A stretch of DNA of 64,000 bases, taken from positions 620,001 through 684,000 of the forward strand of contig NZ_JASCXI010000001.1 in NCBI RefSeq assembly GCF_030271515.1, in the 5' to 3' direction. Shown here piece after piece: positions 55,178-64,000 of this stretch. The notes beneath the pieces are model-generated. The model saw nothing but the letters and a program-made list of their open reading frames with translations. It searched no databases and was not told where the DNA came from. How positions within the stretch are numbered: the first letter of the stretch is position 1; every line of letters begins with the position of its first letter. This DNA is from Erythrobacter oryzae (GTDB lineage: Bacteria > Pseudomonadota > Alphaproteobacteria > Sphingomonadales > Sphingomonadaceae). The position numbers were made by a program, and so were the translations under genes.

Positions 55178-55944
55178 CCCGCTTCATCGACCTCTCGATC
55201 CCGATCACCAATAATGTGGTCTCCGATCCCGAGGTGATGCGGCCCAAGGTCACCTACATGACCCACGAGAACACGTGGCAGCAGATCGCGATGTTCTTCC
55301 CCGGCCTCGCGCGCGAAGACCTGCCCGATGGCGAAGGCTGGGCGGTGGAGTTCGTCGAGCTCTCGACCCACAACGGCACCCACATGGACGCACCGTGGCA
55401 CTTCCATTCGACCACCGACGGCGGCGCCTCCCCCGCCCCGAGTATCGACGAGGCCCCGCTCGACCGCTTCTTCCGCCCCGGCGTGAAGCTGGATTTCAGC
55501 CACCTCCCCCACGGCCACGTCGTCACCGCCGCCGAGGTGCAGACGGAGCTGGCGCGGATCGGATACGTGCTGCAACCGCTCGATATCGTGCTGGTGCAGT
55601 CGGGCGCGGTCTACGGCACCGAGGGCTTCACCGATCAGGGCGTCGGCCTCGGCGCGGAGGCGACCCTGTGGCTGACCGCGCAAGGCATCGAGGTGGTCGG
55701 CACCGACGCGTGGAGCTGGGACGCGCCCTTCAGCCATACCGCGCGGCGCTGGGCCGAGAGCCGCGACCCGTCGATCATCTGGGAAGGGCACAAGGCCGGG
55801 CGCATCCGCCCCTATTACCAGATCGAGAAGCTGGCGAACCTCGCCGCGCTGCCGCCCTTCGGCTTCACCGTCAGCTGCTTCCCAGTCAAGATCGAGCGCG
55901 CCAGCGCCGGCTGGATCCGCGCGGTGGCGATGGTGGAGGAGTAA
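55174..55944 (+). CDS. Cyclase-family (kynurenine-formamidase-like) hydrolase
   Basis: 256 residues. The cyclase-family metal motif HNGTHMDAPWHFH (H66, H70, D72) is intact. Members hydrolyse N-formylkynurenine, isatin or related amides, so the exact substrate is open. Its GTG start overlaps the aroB stop (GTGA), which may be coincidental for function. Confidence 0.85.
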   Translation: MTRFIDLSIPITNNVVSDPEVMRPKVTYMTHENTWQQIAMFFPGLAREDLPDGEGWAVEFVELSTHNGTHMDAPWHFHSTTDGGASPAPSIDEAPLDRFFRPGVKLDFSHLPHGHVVTAAEVQTELARIGYVLQPLDIVLVQSGAVYGTEGFTDQGVGLGAEATLWLTAQGIEVVGTDAWSWDAPFSHTARRWAESRDPSIIWEGHKAGRIRPYYQIEKLANLAALPPFGFTVSCFPVKIERASAGWIRAVAMVEE

Positions 55945-55947
55945 GGG

Positions 55948-56406
55948 ATGCTGATCGCGCTTGCCGACCTTGAAGACCCCCGAGTCCGGGACCTCATTGC
56001 CTTCCACCAGCGCGCGATGGTCGAGGGCTCGCCCCCGGGATTGAGTTTCGCGCTCGACCTCAGCGGGTTGCAGGACGAGGCCGTTACCGTCTGGGCGGTT
56101 CATGTCGGGGAGCGGGTGGCCGCGATCGGCGCATTGAAGCGGCTCGATGCGGTCTCGGCAGAGGTGAAGTCGATGCGCACCCATCCCGATTTCCTGCGGC
56201 AGGGGATCGCAGCGGCGCTGCTCGAGACAATCATCGCCCACGCCCGCGCCGAGGGCCTCGCCACACTCAGCCTCGAGACCGGCACCGGCCCGGCCTTCGA
56301 GCCCGCGCTGGCGCTCTACCGCAGGCGCGGTTTCGTCAACGGCCCGGCCTTTGCCGATTACGCGCTGACCGACTTCAACCAGTGCCTGCATCTGGCACTG
56401 GACTAG
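55948..56406 (+). CDS. GNAT-family N-acetyltransferase
   Basis: 152 residues. The acetyl-CoA loop is seen as VKSMRTHPDFLRQGIAAALL and the C-terminal ALALYRRRGFVNG is typical of the ElaA/YbbY-like GNATs. Acceptor unknown. Starts 3 bp after the cyclase gene. Confidence 0.85.
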   Translation: MLIALADLEDPRVRDLIAFHQRAMVEGSPPGLSFALDLSGLQDEAVTVWAVHVGERVAAIGALKRLDAVSAEVKSMRTHPDFLRQGIAAALLETIIAHARAEGLATLSLETGTGPAFEPALALYRRRGFVNGPAFADYALTDFNQCLHLALD

Positions 56407-56416
56407 CCTTGCCGCC

Positions 56417-56698
56417 TCAGTGCGCCGGGCGGCTCGGCAGCTTGGCGATGTTGTCGCGCGTTTCCGCGCTGCGCGCCGCCTTCAGTGCAGCCTCCTCCTC
56501 GAGCATCGCGTCATGCTCGGCGAAGAGGCGCTCGATCTCGGCGCGGCGTTCGAGCAGCATGTAGGCGATGCCCGGCGCAAGGCTCTCGCCCTCGCCGATC
56601 TGCCCCAGCAAGCCTGCCAGATCGCTCACCGTCGCCTCGCGCGCGGTCTTGAAGAAATGGCCCTTCCTGTCGAAGAAGCCCGTGCCCGTATGTGCCAT
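56417..56698 (-). CDS. Small soluble protein of unknown function
   Basis: 93 residues from ATG 56698, with GGGAGGA 8-9 nt upstream. Begins MAHTGTGFFDRKGHFFKTAR, then a helical, charged C-terminal half (LLERRAEIERLFAEHDAMLEEE) that may form a coiled coil. No family recognised. Convergent with the GNAT gene. Confidence 0.7.
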   Translation of the reverse strand: MAHTGTGFFDRKGHFFKTAREATVSDLAGLLGQIGEGESLAPGIAYMLLERRAEIERLFAEHDAMLEEEAALKAARSAETRDNIAKLPSRPAH

Positions 56699-56941
56699 GA
56701 TCAAATCCTCCCACAGAGATTCAATCCACCGCGCGGGGAATACCGCGACTCGGCCAGACGAGTTTCTCACAAGACGGGTTGTAGGACAGAGCGGCGGCGG
56801 ATTTTCCGTCGGAAATCATTAAACTGCCGCAATTCTACAACAGGTTTTGGAAGGATGTTGCGGCGCGGCGCAGCTTTTCGTCGGATTGACGCAAAGCGGT
56901 CGTGAACCGTCCGCGCCGTCAAGCGGCGCGCGCGGCGCCGG

Positions 56942-59002
56942 TCACTCCAGTTCGAGGATCACCGCATCGACCGCAAGGCTCTCGCCCTCGGCGGCGTTGA
57001 TCTTGGCGATCACGCCTTCCTTTTCGGCGCGCAGGATGTTCTCCATCTTCATCGCCTCGACGGTGGCGAGCGGCTGGCCGGGCTGCACCGTCTCGCCCTC
57101 GGCGACGTGGAGCTTCACCAGCATACCTGGCATCGGGCAGATCAGCAGGCGCGAAAGATCGGGCGGGACCTTCTCGAGCATCAGCGATTCATGCCGCGCG
57201 AGGCGCTGCGGGATCACCAGCGCGGTGTGCTGCGCGCCGCGGGTGGTGACCTTCCACTGGTTGCCTTGCCGCTCGACAATCAGGCCGAGCTTGAGGCCCG
57301 CGCCGTCGGTGGCTTCGGCCTGCGTCATGCCGGGCTGCCAATTGCAGGTGCCCTCGACCTTGACGCCGTCGACGATGGCATGGCCCTCGCCGAGGGTGAC
57401 GTGGAAGCGCTCGTCGCCAAGCTTCACCAGCCATTCGGTGGTGACCCGCAGCACGCCCTCGCGCCCGTCATCGCCATCAAGCTGGCCGGAGATGCGGCGG
57501 TTGCGCGATTGCAGGGTGAATTCATTGCCCGCGCAGACCGCTGCCAGCAGCCGCTTCACTTCCTCCGAAGTCGCCGCTCCGTGGAAGCCATCGGGATATT
57601 CCTCGGCGATGAAGCCCGTGGTCAGCTCGCCCGAGCGGAAGCGCGGGTGCTGCATGATCGCGCTGAGGAAATCGACATTGTGGCCGAGGCCCTTGATGCG
57701 GAAATGGTCGAGCGCCTCGATCTGCAAGTCCGCAGCCGCGTCACGGGTCGGGGCCCAGGTGATCAGCTTGGCGATCATCGGGTCATAGAAGCGCGAGACC
57801 TCGCCGCCCTCGTAGACCCCGTCATCGACCCGCACCGAGCCGTTCCCGCGCGCCACGCCCCGGCGCGCCTTGCCCGCCACCTGCTCATCCTCTTGCCAGC
57901 CCGGAAGCGGCGGCTGGTAATGCACCAACCGCCCGGTGGAGGGCAGGAACCCGCGATAGGGGTCCTCGGCATAGACACGGTTCTCGATCGCCCAGCCATC
58001 GATCCCGATGTCGTCCTGCGTCATGGCGAGGCGTTCGCCCGCCGCCACGCGGATCATCTGCTCGACCAGGTCGATGCCGGTGATTGCCTCGGTGACGGGG
58101 TGTTCGACCTGAAGGCGGGTGTTCATTTCGAGGAAGTAGAAGCTCTCCCCCGTCGGGTCCGCGCCACTGACGATCAATTCGACCGTGCCCGCCGAGTAAT
58201 AGCCCACTGCGCGTGCCAAAGCGACGCATTGCTCGCCCATCGCCTTCCTCATCTTGGGCGTCACGAAAGGCGACGGCGCTTCCTCGACCACCTTCTGGTG
58301 GCGGCGCTGGATCGAGCATTCGCGCTCGTTCAAGTAGAGGATATTGCCGTGCTGGTCGCCGAGGATCTGGATCTCGATGTGGCGCGGATTGAGGATGAAC
58401 TTCTCGATGAACACGCGGTCATCGCCGAAGGAGTTCAGCCCCTCGCGCTTCACGCTTTCAAAGCCCTCGCGAACGTCGGCCTCGTTATAGGCGAGGCGCA
58501 TCCCCTTGCCCCCGCCCCCTGCCGAGGCCTTCATCATCACCGGATAGCCGATCTCGTTCGAGATGCGCACCGCGTGCTCGGTATCCTCGATCTCGCCGAC
58601 AAAGCCGGGGACGACATTGACGCCCGCCTCTTTCGCCAGCTTCTTGGATTCGATCTTGTCCCCCATCGCCGCAATCGCGCCCACCGGCGGGCCGATGAAG
58701 GCGATGTTCTCTTTCGCCAGCGCCTCGGCGAAGGAGGTGCGCTCGGAGAGGAAGCCGTAGCCGGGGTGCACAGCCTCGGCCCCGGTCTGCTTGCAGGCCG
58801 CGATAATCTTGTCAGCGATCAGGTAGGATTCCGCCGCGGGCGAAGGGCCGATATGCACCGCCTCGTCAGCCATTGCCACGAAGGGCGCGCGCGCGTCAGC
58901 GTCGGAATAGACCGCGACGGTCTTGATCCCCATTTTCCGCGCGGTGGTGATGACCCGGCAGGCGATCTCGCCGCGGTTGGCAATCAGGATTTTCGAGAAC
59001 AA
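56942..59002 (-). CDS. pccA: Propionyl-CoA carboxylase, biotin-carrying alpha subunit
   Basis: 686 residues from TTG 59002 (GAGG upstream). Biotin carboxylase at the N-terminus (ILIANRGEIACRVI; ASAGGGGKGMRLAYNE; EMNTRLQVEHPVTE), a linker, and a C-terminal biotinyl domain with EAMKMEN. Could also be a methylcrotonyl-CoA carboxylase subunit; propionyl-CoA is preferred because methylmalonyl-CoA mutase lies nearby. The carboxyltransferase subunit is not in the window. Confidence 0.88.
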   Translation of the reverse strand: MFSKILIANRGEIACRVITTARKMGIKTVAVYSDADARAPFVAMADEAVHIGPSPAAESYLIADKIIAACKQTGAEAVHPGYGFLSERTSFAEALAKENIAFIGPPVGAIAAMGDKIESKKLAKEAGVNVVPGFVGEIEDTEHAVRISNEIGYPVMMKASAGGGGKGMRLAYNEADVREGFESVKREGLNSFGDDRVFIEKFILNPRHIEIQILGDQHGNILYLNERECSIQRRHQKVVEEAPSPFVTPKMRKAMGEQCVALARAVGYYSAGTVELIVSGADPTGESFYFLEMNTRLQVEHPVTEAITGIDLVEQMIRVAAGERLAMTQDDIGIDGWAIENRVYAEDPYRGFLPSTGRLVHYQPPLPGWQEDEQVAGKARRGVARGNGSVRVDDGVYEGGEVSRFYDPMIAKLITWAPTRDAAADLQIEALDHFRIKGLGHNVDFLSAIMQHPRFRSGELTTGFIAEEYPDGFHGAATSEEVKRLLAAVCAGNEFTLQSRNRRISGQLDGDDGREGVLRVTTEWLVKLGDERFHVTLGEGHAIVDGVKVEGTCNWQPGMTQAEATDGAGLKLGLIVERQGNQWKVTTRGAQHTALVIPQRLARHESLMLEKVPPDLSRLLICPMPGMLVKLHVAEGETVQPGQPLATVEAMKMENILRAEKEGVIAKINAAEGESLAVDAVILELE

Positions 59003-59090
59003 GGGTGGGACCTCTCTCCAAGGGGCACTTCTCGCCAGCGGCTATGCCGAGGGTTGGCGCGGCAAGCAAGCTAGCGGATTTGGGGCGGCC

Positions 59091-59744
59091 TCACGCTGGC
59101 GCGGGCGGGCCTCGGCGCGTCATCGCCTTGCCCGCGAGCAGCATCGGCGCGTCGACGATCAGATGCGCGATGATCGCCGCCCAGATCCCGCCGAGCAGGA
59201 AGGCCGCGGTCATCAACCCGCCCGCCACCGCGACGAAGATCAAATGCACCGCGCCCCATGACGACTTGTGCAGCACCACGAACACCGCCAGCGGCAGCGC
59301 CACGGCGAGCGCGTGGGGCCAGCCCGCCGCGATCAGCGCGCCGATGCCGACCGCGCGGAAGATCGCCTCTTCGATGATCCCGGCGGTCGCCAGCAGGAAC
59401 AGGCGCTGCGGCAGCGGCGCGGCCGTGAGAGTCGCGAGCGCCTCGGCATTGTGCGCCGCTCCGCCGAGCTTGCGGGCGAGGAGGATGTAGAGCGGCATGG
59501 TTGCGATGCCGAGGATGCCGAACAGCGCCCCCAGCCCCGCCTGCCTCCAGCCGAAGGTGGTGAGGCCGATCCGCGCCGGGTCGAAACCTGGTTGCTCCAG
59601 CGCCAGCCAGAACCCGGCGGCAGCGACCAGCCACAGCCCCGCAGCAGCCCGCACTCGCGCAGCCCGGCCCTCGCCGAAAATGTCCCGCGCCTTCAGAGCC
59701 ACCACCAGCGCCGCCCCGCCCAGTGCCACGAATGCTGCGATCAT
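59091..59744 (-). CDS. CPBP-family intramembrane metalloprotease
   Basis: 217 residues, strongly hydrophobic. CPBP motifs: IIEEAIFRAVG (EExxxR), FVVLHKSSWG (His) and IIAHLIVDAP (His). Rce1-like proteases cut within the membrane; the substrate is unknown. Confidence 0.82.
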   Translation of the reverse strand: MIAAFVALGGAALVVALKARDIFGEGRAARVRAAAGLWLVAAAGFWLALEQPGFDPARIGLTTFGWRQAGLGALFGILGIATMPLYILLARKLGGAAHNAEALATLTAAPLPQRLFLLATAGIIEEAIFRAVGIGALIAAGWPHALAVALPLAVFVVLHKSSWGAVHLIFVAVAGGLMTAAFLLGGIWAAIIAHLIVDAPMLLAGKAMTRRGPPAPA

Positions 59745-59817
59745 CCCGAAGCCCCCTTTTCCCAGAGGGTTATGGGATCAAGATCAGCGAAAGTCGAGCC
59801 GCTTGCCTGCGCCGCAG

Positions 59818-60672
59818 CTATCCCTGCCCGCCCCGCTTCTCGCACCTGAGCACCATGCCGTATTCCTCCAGCCAATCGGCTTTCGTCGGAAGCAGATATT
59901 GCAGCGCCTCGGGCAACAACCCGTGGAGCGCGGTGGCGTGGTGGAGCTCGCTGCGCCGGTCGGAGAAGCAGTAGGGCTGCGCGGGCGGCAGCGCTTCCAG
60001 CAGCCGCATCATCCCGGTCTCGGTCGCCCCGCCCTCGTCGGCGAGGCTGAGGTAGAGCGGGGGGCGCAGGCCAGCGCCCAGGGGCTTTCGGCTCAATGCC
60101 TCGAAGTCCCATTGCAGGCTCGGGCTGATCGCGGCGTAGCCGGTGAAAAGGCCGGGCGCAGTGGCCCATGTCTCGACCACGAAATGCCCCGCCGCGCTTT
60201 CGCCCACCAAGAACGCGCGGCCATCGGTGCGGTAGCGGGTTTCGACCAGCGGTTTGACGGTGCCTGCTATCCACGTGCGGAAGAGCGCGCTCTCGCCCCC
60301 GGTGGGGTAGCGCTGGCGCTCTGCGGGGTCGTGGGTGGCGGGGAGGAGTTCGCGCTGGCGGTCGCGGGTTTCGATCCCGACAATGATCGCATCCTCGCTC
60401 CGCCCCCACAGCGCCCCCCAGCGCATCAAGCCGGTGCCCATCATCAGGTCTTGCGTTACGGCGCCGTCGAGCTGGTAGATGACCGGCCAGCGTTTCCCGG
60501 GCTCCTTGGCGTAGTCAGGGGGCAGGACGATGTTGACCTCGCGGCGCTGCCCGAGCGCTTCGAGGGTGATCGTCTCGCCGATGGTGAGGGGCGCGGGCTC
60601 CTGCGCCCTGGTTGCAACCGCTGCGCCGAGCACCAGCGCGGCCATCGCGGCGCAAAGCCAGCGCGCTCTCAC
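59818..60672 (-). CDS. Exported esterase/alpha-beta hydrolase (IroE/Fes-like)
   Basis: 284 residues. Signal peptide ([23 protein letters not shown] is the N-terminus in two parts: basic start then hydrophobic core). Nucleophile elbow GESAAGHF and the YQLDGAVTQDL region match the esterase D / siderophore-esterase fold. GTG start overlaps the upstream gene's stop (GTGA). Substrate unknown. Confidence 0.78.
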   Translation of the reverse strand: MRARWLCAAMAALVLGAAVATRAQEPAPLTIGETITLEALGQRREVNIVLPPDYAKEPGKRWPVIYQLDGAVTQDLMMGTGLMRWGALWGRSEDAIIVGIETRDRQRELLPATHDPAERQRYPTGGESALFRTWIAGTVKPLVETRYRTDGRAFLVGESAAGHFVVETWATAPGLFTGYAAISPSLQWDFEALSRKPLGAGLRPPLYLSLADEGGATETGMMRLLEALPPAQPYCFSDRRSELHHATALHGLLPEALQYLLPTKADWLEEYGMVLRCEKRGGQG

Positions 60673-61070
60673 GGCTTTTCCCTTGGGGGCAGCGGGGGCG
60701 CGGTCTCGAACTTCTGCTCGAAGCGCTCCTCCGAGAAGACAAGCTCGGGCGCGTTATCGCGGATCCAGTCGCGGACACAGGCCCGCGAGGCTTCGGTGGC
60801 GTTGAATATGTCGTAGACGGCAAGATCCACCGCACCCACGCCATCGATCCGGTTATCGAGACCGCAGTGCTGCGTTCCCTTGCGGACCCGCTGCATGTCT
60901 TCGGTCGTCCCGACCGCGACGCTCTCCATGTTCTGGATCACATACTCGCCGTCGTCGTAGAGCGGCGCGCACACGGCAGGATCGCGGATGGGGGCCCGCT
61001 CCTCGCAGCCGGGCGCCACGTCTGGCGCGGGGTCGGCGGCTGCCAGCACCAGGGCCAGCAGGCCGATCAC
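60669..61070 (-). CDS. Exported small protein between bioB and the esterase
   Basis: 133 residues from GTG 61070 (GTGA overlap with the bioB stop). Hydrophobic start [17 protein letters not shown] suggests export. Four cysteines ([31 protein letters not shown]) may pair as disulfides. No family recognised. Confidence 0.7.
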   Translation of the reverse strand: MIGLLALVLAAADPAPDVAPGCEERAPIRDPAVCAPLYDDGEYVIQNMESVAVGTTEDMQRVRKGTQHCGLDNRIDGVGAVDLAVYDIFNATEASRACVRDWIRDNAPELVFSEERFEQKFETAPPLPPREKP

Positions 61071-62083
61071 TCCGCCGGCACCGCGCTCTTGCACGCCCGC
61101 GCGGGCTCCTCGCCTTTCAGAGCGGTGAGGCCGAGCTTGGCGAACAGCGCGCCGTCCTTGTCATCGCCCGCGTTGGGGGCGGTGAGCAGCTTGTCGCCGG
61201 TGAAGATCGAATTCGCGCCCGCGAGGAAGCACAGGGCCTGCGTCGCCTCCGACATGGACTCGCGCCCCGCCGAGAGGCGCACCATCGAGCGCGGCATGGT
61301 GATGCGCGCGACCGCGACCGTGCGGACGAACTCGATATCGTCGATCTTGGCGAGCGGCGTGTCGGCCAGCATGTTGCCGAGCACCGTGCCCTTGACCGGC
61401 ACCAGCGCATTGACCGGCACGCTCTCGGGATGCTGCGGCAGGGTCGCGAGCGTGTGGACGAAGCCCACCCGGTCCTCGCGCGTCTCGCCCATGCCGACGA
61501 TCCCGCCGCTGCACACGTTGATGCCCGCCTTGCGCACGTGATCGAGCGTATCGAGCCGGCACTGAAAATCGCGGGTGGAGATCACGCGCTCGTAATACTC
61601 CGGCGAGCTGTCGATATTGTGGTTGTAATAGTCGAGCCCCGCCTCGGCCAGCATGTCCGCCTGATGCGGTTCGAGCATCCCCAGCGTCATGCAGGTCTCG
61701 AGGCCCATGGCCCGCACGCCCTTCACGATCTCCACGATCGCGGGCATGTCGCGGTCCTTGGGATTGCGCCACGCCGCTCCCATGCAGAACCGCTGACTGC
61801 CCGCATCCTTGGCCTGCGCCGCGCGCTGGAGCACGGCCTGCACGTCCATCAGCTTGGTGGCCTCAACCCCGCTGTCGGCATGGACCGACTGCGAGCAATA
61901 GCCGCAATCCTCGGGGCATCCCCCGGTCTTGATGCTGAGCAGGGTGCACAGCTGGACTTCGGTGGCGGGGTGGTAGGCGCGGTGGACGCTGGCGGCCTGG
62001 AACAGCAGCTCGGTGAAGGGCAGGTCGAAGAGGGCCGCGATCTCGGCGCGGGTCCAGTCGGTGCGGGAGTGGGTCAAATCCAA
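61067..62083 (-). CDS. bioB: Biotin synthase
   Basis: 338 residues. Radical-SAM cluster motif [13 protein letters not shown] (C56, C60, C63) and [24 protein letters not shown] and [10 protein letters not shown] are typical. Inserts sulfur into dethiobiotin. Start TTG 62083, or TTG 62077, which fits the AGGA spacing better. Biotin is needed by the nearby carboxylase. Confidence 0.95.
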   Translation of the reverse strand: MDLTHSRTDWTRAEIAALFDLPFTELLFQAASVHRAYHPATEVQLCTLLSIKTGGCPEDCGYCSQSVHADSGVEATKLMDVQAVLQRAAQAKDAGSQRFCMGAAWRNPKDRDMPAIVEIVKGVRAMGLETCMTLGMLEPHQADMLAEAGLDYYNHNIDSSPEYYERVISTRDFQCRLDTLDHVRKAGINVCSGGIVGMGETREDRVGFVHTLATLPQHPESVPVNALVPVKGTVLGNMLADTPLAKIDDIEFVRTVAVARITMPRSMVRLSAGRESMSEATQALCFLAGANSIFTGDKLLTAPNAGDDKDGALFAKLGLTALKGEEPARACKSAVPAE

Positions 62084-62092
62084 TTCCTAGAC

Positions 62093-62404
62093 TTAATGCG
62101 GAAAGTTTGTGTCGACGAACTGCCGAACGAATTCAGAAGGCTCCGCGTCAATACCGCTCGCGCGCATCTTTGCTACACCGTTGTCCCAGATTGCCCTGAT
62201 CGTTTCGGGCAAGTCCTCTGGAAACCCCATCTGGTCCGCAACGATTTGCTGCCAACTGCCCTTGGTGCCATAGACGCTGTGGAGCTTCGGTTCCATCGAT
62301 TGCAGACTGTCCTGCTGCGCGCTCGGCAACTCCCCAATGGCGGCGAGGACATAGCTGTCAAGCAAACGCAAGAACGGCTTCCCGGCATATCGGTCTGTGC
62401 TCAT
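62093..62404 (-). CDS. Small protein of unknown function
   Basis: 103 residues, MSTDRYAGKPFLRLLDSYVL start, predicted mostly helical, with PETIRAIWDNGVAKM and a C-terminal FVRQFVDTNFPH. No export signal. Lies 9 bp upstream of bioB on the same strand. Confidence 0.7.
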   Translation of the reverse strand: MSTDRYAGKPFLRLLDSYVLAAIGELPSAQQDSLQSMEPKLHSVYGTKGSWQQIVADQMGFPEDLPETIRAIWDNGVAKMRASGIDAEPSEFVRQFVDTNFPH

Positions 62405-62420
62405 TTCGCGTCACTTTCCT

Positions 62421-62536
62421 TCGTCAATGCGAGGAGCCGGAGGCGACGCGGCAATCCAGCGACTGCCGTATCGCCAATTGGCACCGTCCGAAGCTGGATT
62501 GCTTCCCCCGGATCAAGTCCGGGGTCGCAATGACGA
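62421..62536. repeat. Nested inverted-repeat element (about 116 bp)
   Basis: Outer arms tcgtcaatgcga (62421-62432) and tcgcaatgacga (62525-62536), one mismatch. Inner arms gcaatccagc (62451-62460) and gctggattgc (62493-62502), perfect. A hairpin CCCCGGA-TCAAG-TCCGGGG at 62506-62524. Looks like a dispersed MITE- or BIME-type repeat. Confidence 0.8.
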
Positions 62537-62547
62537 GGGAGTAGCGG

Positions 62548-64000
62548 CTACTCCGCCGCCTCGTCCAGCCCCTCACCCAGCGGCGGCATGTTGTGCCCGA
62601 GCAGCACGAGGATATCCGCCGCGCATTCCACCACATTGCTTCCCGGCCCGTAGATCCCCTGCACCCCCGCCTCGCGCAGGAAGTCGTAATCCTGCGGGGG
62701 GATGACGCCGCCGGCGGTGACCTTGATGTCGCCGCGACCGGCTTCGCGCAGCAGGCGGATCAGTTCGGGGATCAGGGTCTTGTGGCCCGCTGCCAGCGAG
62801 GACGCGCCGACCACGTCGACATTGTGTTCGAGCGCCATCCTGGCGCTTTCCTCAGGGGTCTGGAACAGCGGGCCGGAGATCACCTCGAAGCCCATGTCGC
62901 CGAAGGCGCTCGCGATCACGTTGGCGCCGCGGTCGTGGCCGTCCTGGCCCATCTTGGCGATCATGATGCGGGGCTTGCGACCGAGGCGGCGGCCCACGGC
63001 TTCCACGCCGTCGGTGACCTGCGCCCAGCGGCGGTCGAATTCATAGGCGCTCTTGTAGACGCCCGTGACCGGCGCGGGGGTCGCATCGTGGCGGCCAAAG
63101 GCTTCCTCCATCGCCGCCGAAATCTCGCCCAAGGTCGCATCGGCGCGCGCGCATTCGATCGCCTTGGCGAGGAGGTTCACGTCGGCAAGCTTTTCCAGTT
63201 CGGCGATCTTCGACGGCGGCAGCGGGACACCGCGTTCGTCGCGCCCGGTGCGCAGCGCCTCGCGGTGAAGCCCCGGCTCGGTCCGCGCCGCCTCGGTCAG
63301 CGCCGCGAGCGCGGCGCGGCAGGCGGCTTCGTCACGCCCTTCGCGCACCTTGGCGAGGCGGGCGATTTGCCCTGCGCGCACCTTCTGGTTGTCGACCTCG
63401 AGCGTCTCGAGCGCGTCTTCGCTTTCCTTGCGGTACTTGTTGACGCCGACGATCACCGTCTCGCCCTTGTCGACCTTGGTCTGCTTTTCCGCCGCCGCGC
63501 GCTCGATCGCGGCCTTGGGCGCGCCGGTGGCGACAAAGGCGGTCATGCCGCCTGCCGCATCGACCTGCTCGATCAGCTTCCAGGCCTCGTCGACGAGGGT
63601 GGAGGTCAGCGCCTCGATATAGTGCGAGCCGCCGAGGGGGTCGACGACGCTCGTGATCCCGCTCTCCTCCTGCAACACCAGCTGGGTGTTGCGGGCGATC
63701 CGCGCCGAGAAGTCGGTGGGGAGCGCAATCGCCTCGTCGAGCGCATTGGTGTGGAGCGACTGCGTGCCGCCCAGCACCGCCGCCATCGCTTCGACCGTGG
63801 TGCGGATGACGTTGTTGTAGGGGTCCTGCTCCTGCAAGGAGACGCCCGAGGTCTGGCAATGGGTGCGCAGCATCTTGGAGCGTTCGTCCTTCGCGCCGAG
63901 GCCGTCCATCACGCGCCACCACAAGGTGCGCGCAGCGCGCAGCTTGGCGATCTCCATGAAGAAGCTCATGCCGATGCCGAAGAAGAAGCTCAGGCGCCCG
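62548..64000 (-). CDS. scpA: Methylmalonyl-CoA mutase, C-terminal part (partial)
   Basis: About 483 visible residues; the 5' end lies beyond the window, with the frame running through LSFFFGIGMSFFMEIAKLR. The catalytic barrel (HTNALDEAIALPTDF; GGSHYIEALT) is followed by the cobalamin-binding domain with AKMGQDGHDRGANV (DxHxxG) and GGVIPPQDY. It interconverts methylmalonyl-CoA and succinyl-CoA, after propionyl-CoA carboxylase. Confidence 0.96.
   Translation of the reverse strand, partial: GRLSFFFGIGMSFFMEIAKLRAARTLWWRVMDGLGAKDERSKMLRTHCQTSGVSLQEQDPYNNVIRTTVEAMAAVLGGTQSLHTNALDEAIALPTDFSARIARNTQLVLQEESGITSVVDPLGGSHYIEALTSTLVDEAWKLIEQVDAAGGMTAFVATGAPKAAIERAAAEKQTKVDKGETVIVGVNKYRKESEDALETLEVDNQKVRAGQIARLAKVREGRDEAACRAALAALTEAARTEPGLHREALRTGRDERGVPLPPSKIAELEKLADVNLLAKAIECARADATLGEISAAMEEAFGRHDATPAPVTGVYKSAYEFDRRWAQVTDGVEAVGRRLGRKPRIMIAKMGQDGHDRGANVIASAFGDMGFEVISGPLFQTPEESARMALEHNVDVVGASSLAAGHKTLIPELIRLLREAGRGDIKVTAGGVIPPQDYDFLREAGVQGIYGPGSNVVECAADILVLLGHNMPPLGEGLDEAAE

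Overview
The window is GC-rich chromosomal DNA from an alphaproteobacterium, most likely order Sphingomonadales and probably Erythrobacteraceae. This rests on gene content and style: a TonB-dependent receptor with an NVIIVSATKR-type TonB box, a DivL-type kinase, an HWE histidine kinase, Flp-type pilins, AddAB instead of RecBCD, and the AmgK/MurU pair. No 16S rRNA is present, so the family is inferred.

Layout. 1-7.7 kb: the 3' end of mfd, a transglutaminase-like protein, a TonB-dependent receptor, an ankyrin protein with a DUF4253-like tail, a stand-alone EAL phosphodiesterase and NAD kinase. 7.97-18.74 kb: a tRNA-Asn gene carrying a 10.7-kb integrated element. A 20-bp copy of the tRNA 3' end lies at the far side (8028-8047 and 18718-18737). 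The element has a P4-type tyrosine integrase, an AlpA/excisionase-like protein, Toprim and DUF3987 replication-type proteins, small proteins of unknown role, a single-chain MmeI-like (type IIL) restriction-modification enzyme with an overlapping unknown partner, and an AT-rich sulfotransferase. There are no virion genes, so it looks like a satellite-like integrative element carrying defence cargo.

18.7-29.3 kb: TonB-C protein, HWE kinase, PilZ protein, YeeE/YedE and TauE/SafE permeases, secA with a small exported protein in front of it, argJ, an inositol-monophosphatase-family enzyme and thioredoxin. 29.3-42 kb: a long tightly coupled minus-strand cluster, ahcY-divL-tsaE-amgK-murU-addB-addA-trxA, joining the methyl cycle, cell-cycle control, tRNA modification, peptidoglycan recycling and recombination. 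A 20-bp palindrome resembling an ArsR-family (SahR-like) operator lies between ahcY and the divergent peroxiredoxin gene.

42-56.7 kb: peroxiredoxin, a cytochrome b/cytochrome c' pair, folE, a zincin, tRNA-Arg(ACG), mutT, four tandem Flp-pilin genes (three followed by near-identical terminators), an M48 lipoprotein protease, accA, xerD, an unknown exported 636-residue protein, aroK-aroB, a cyclase-family enzyme and a GNAT. 56.9-64 kb: propionyl-CoA carboxylase alpha subunit, CPBP protease, esterase, small exported protein, bioB and the C-terminal part of methylmalonyl-CoA mutase. Here biotin synthesis sits beside a biotin enzyme and the propionate (methylmalonyl-CoA) pathway.

Several intergenic palindromic repeats (1358-1402, 28873-28947, 62421-62536) look like members of dispersed families. 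Starts were moved from the longest frame wherever a ribosome binding site or a 4-bp stop/start overlap (ATGA or GTGA) supports an internal start.
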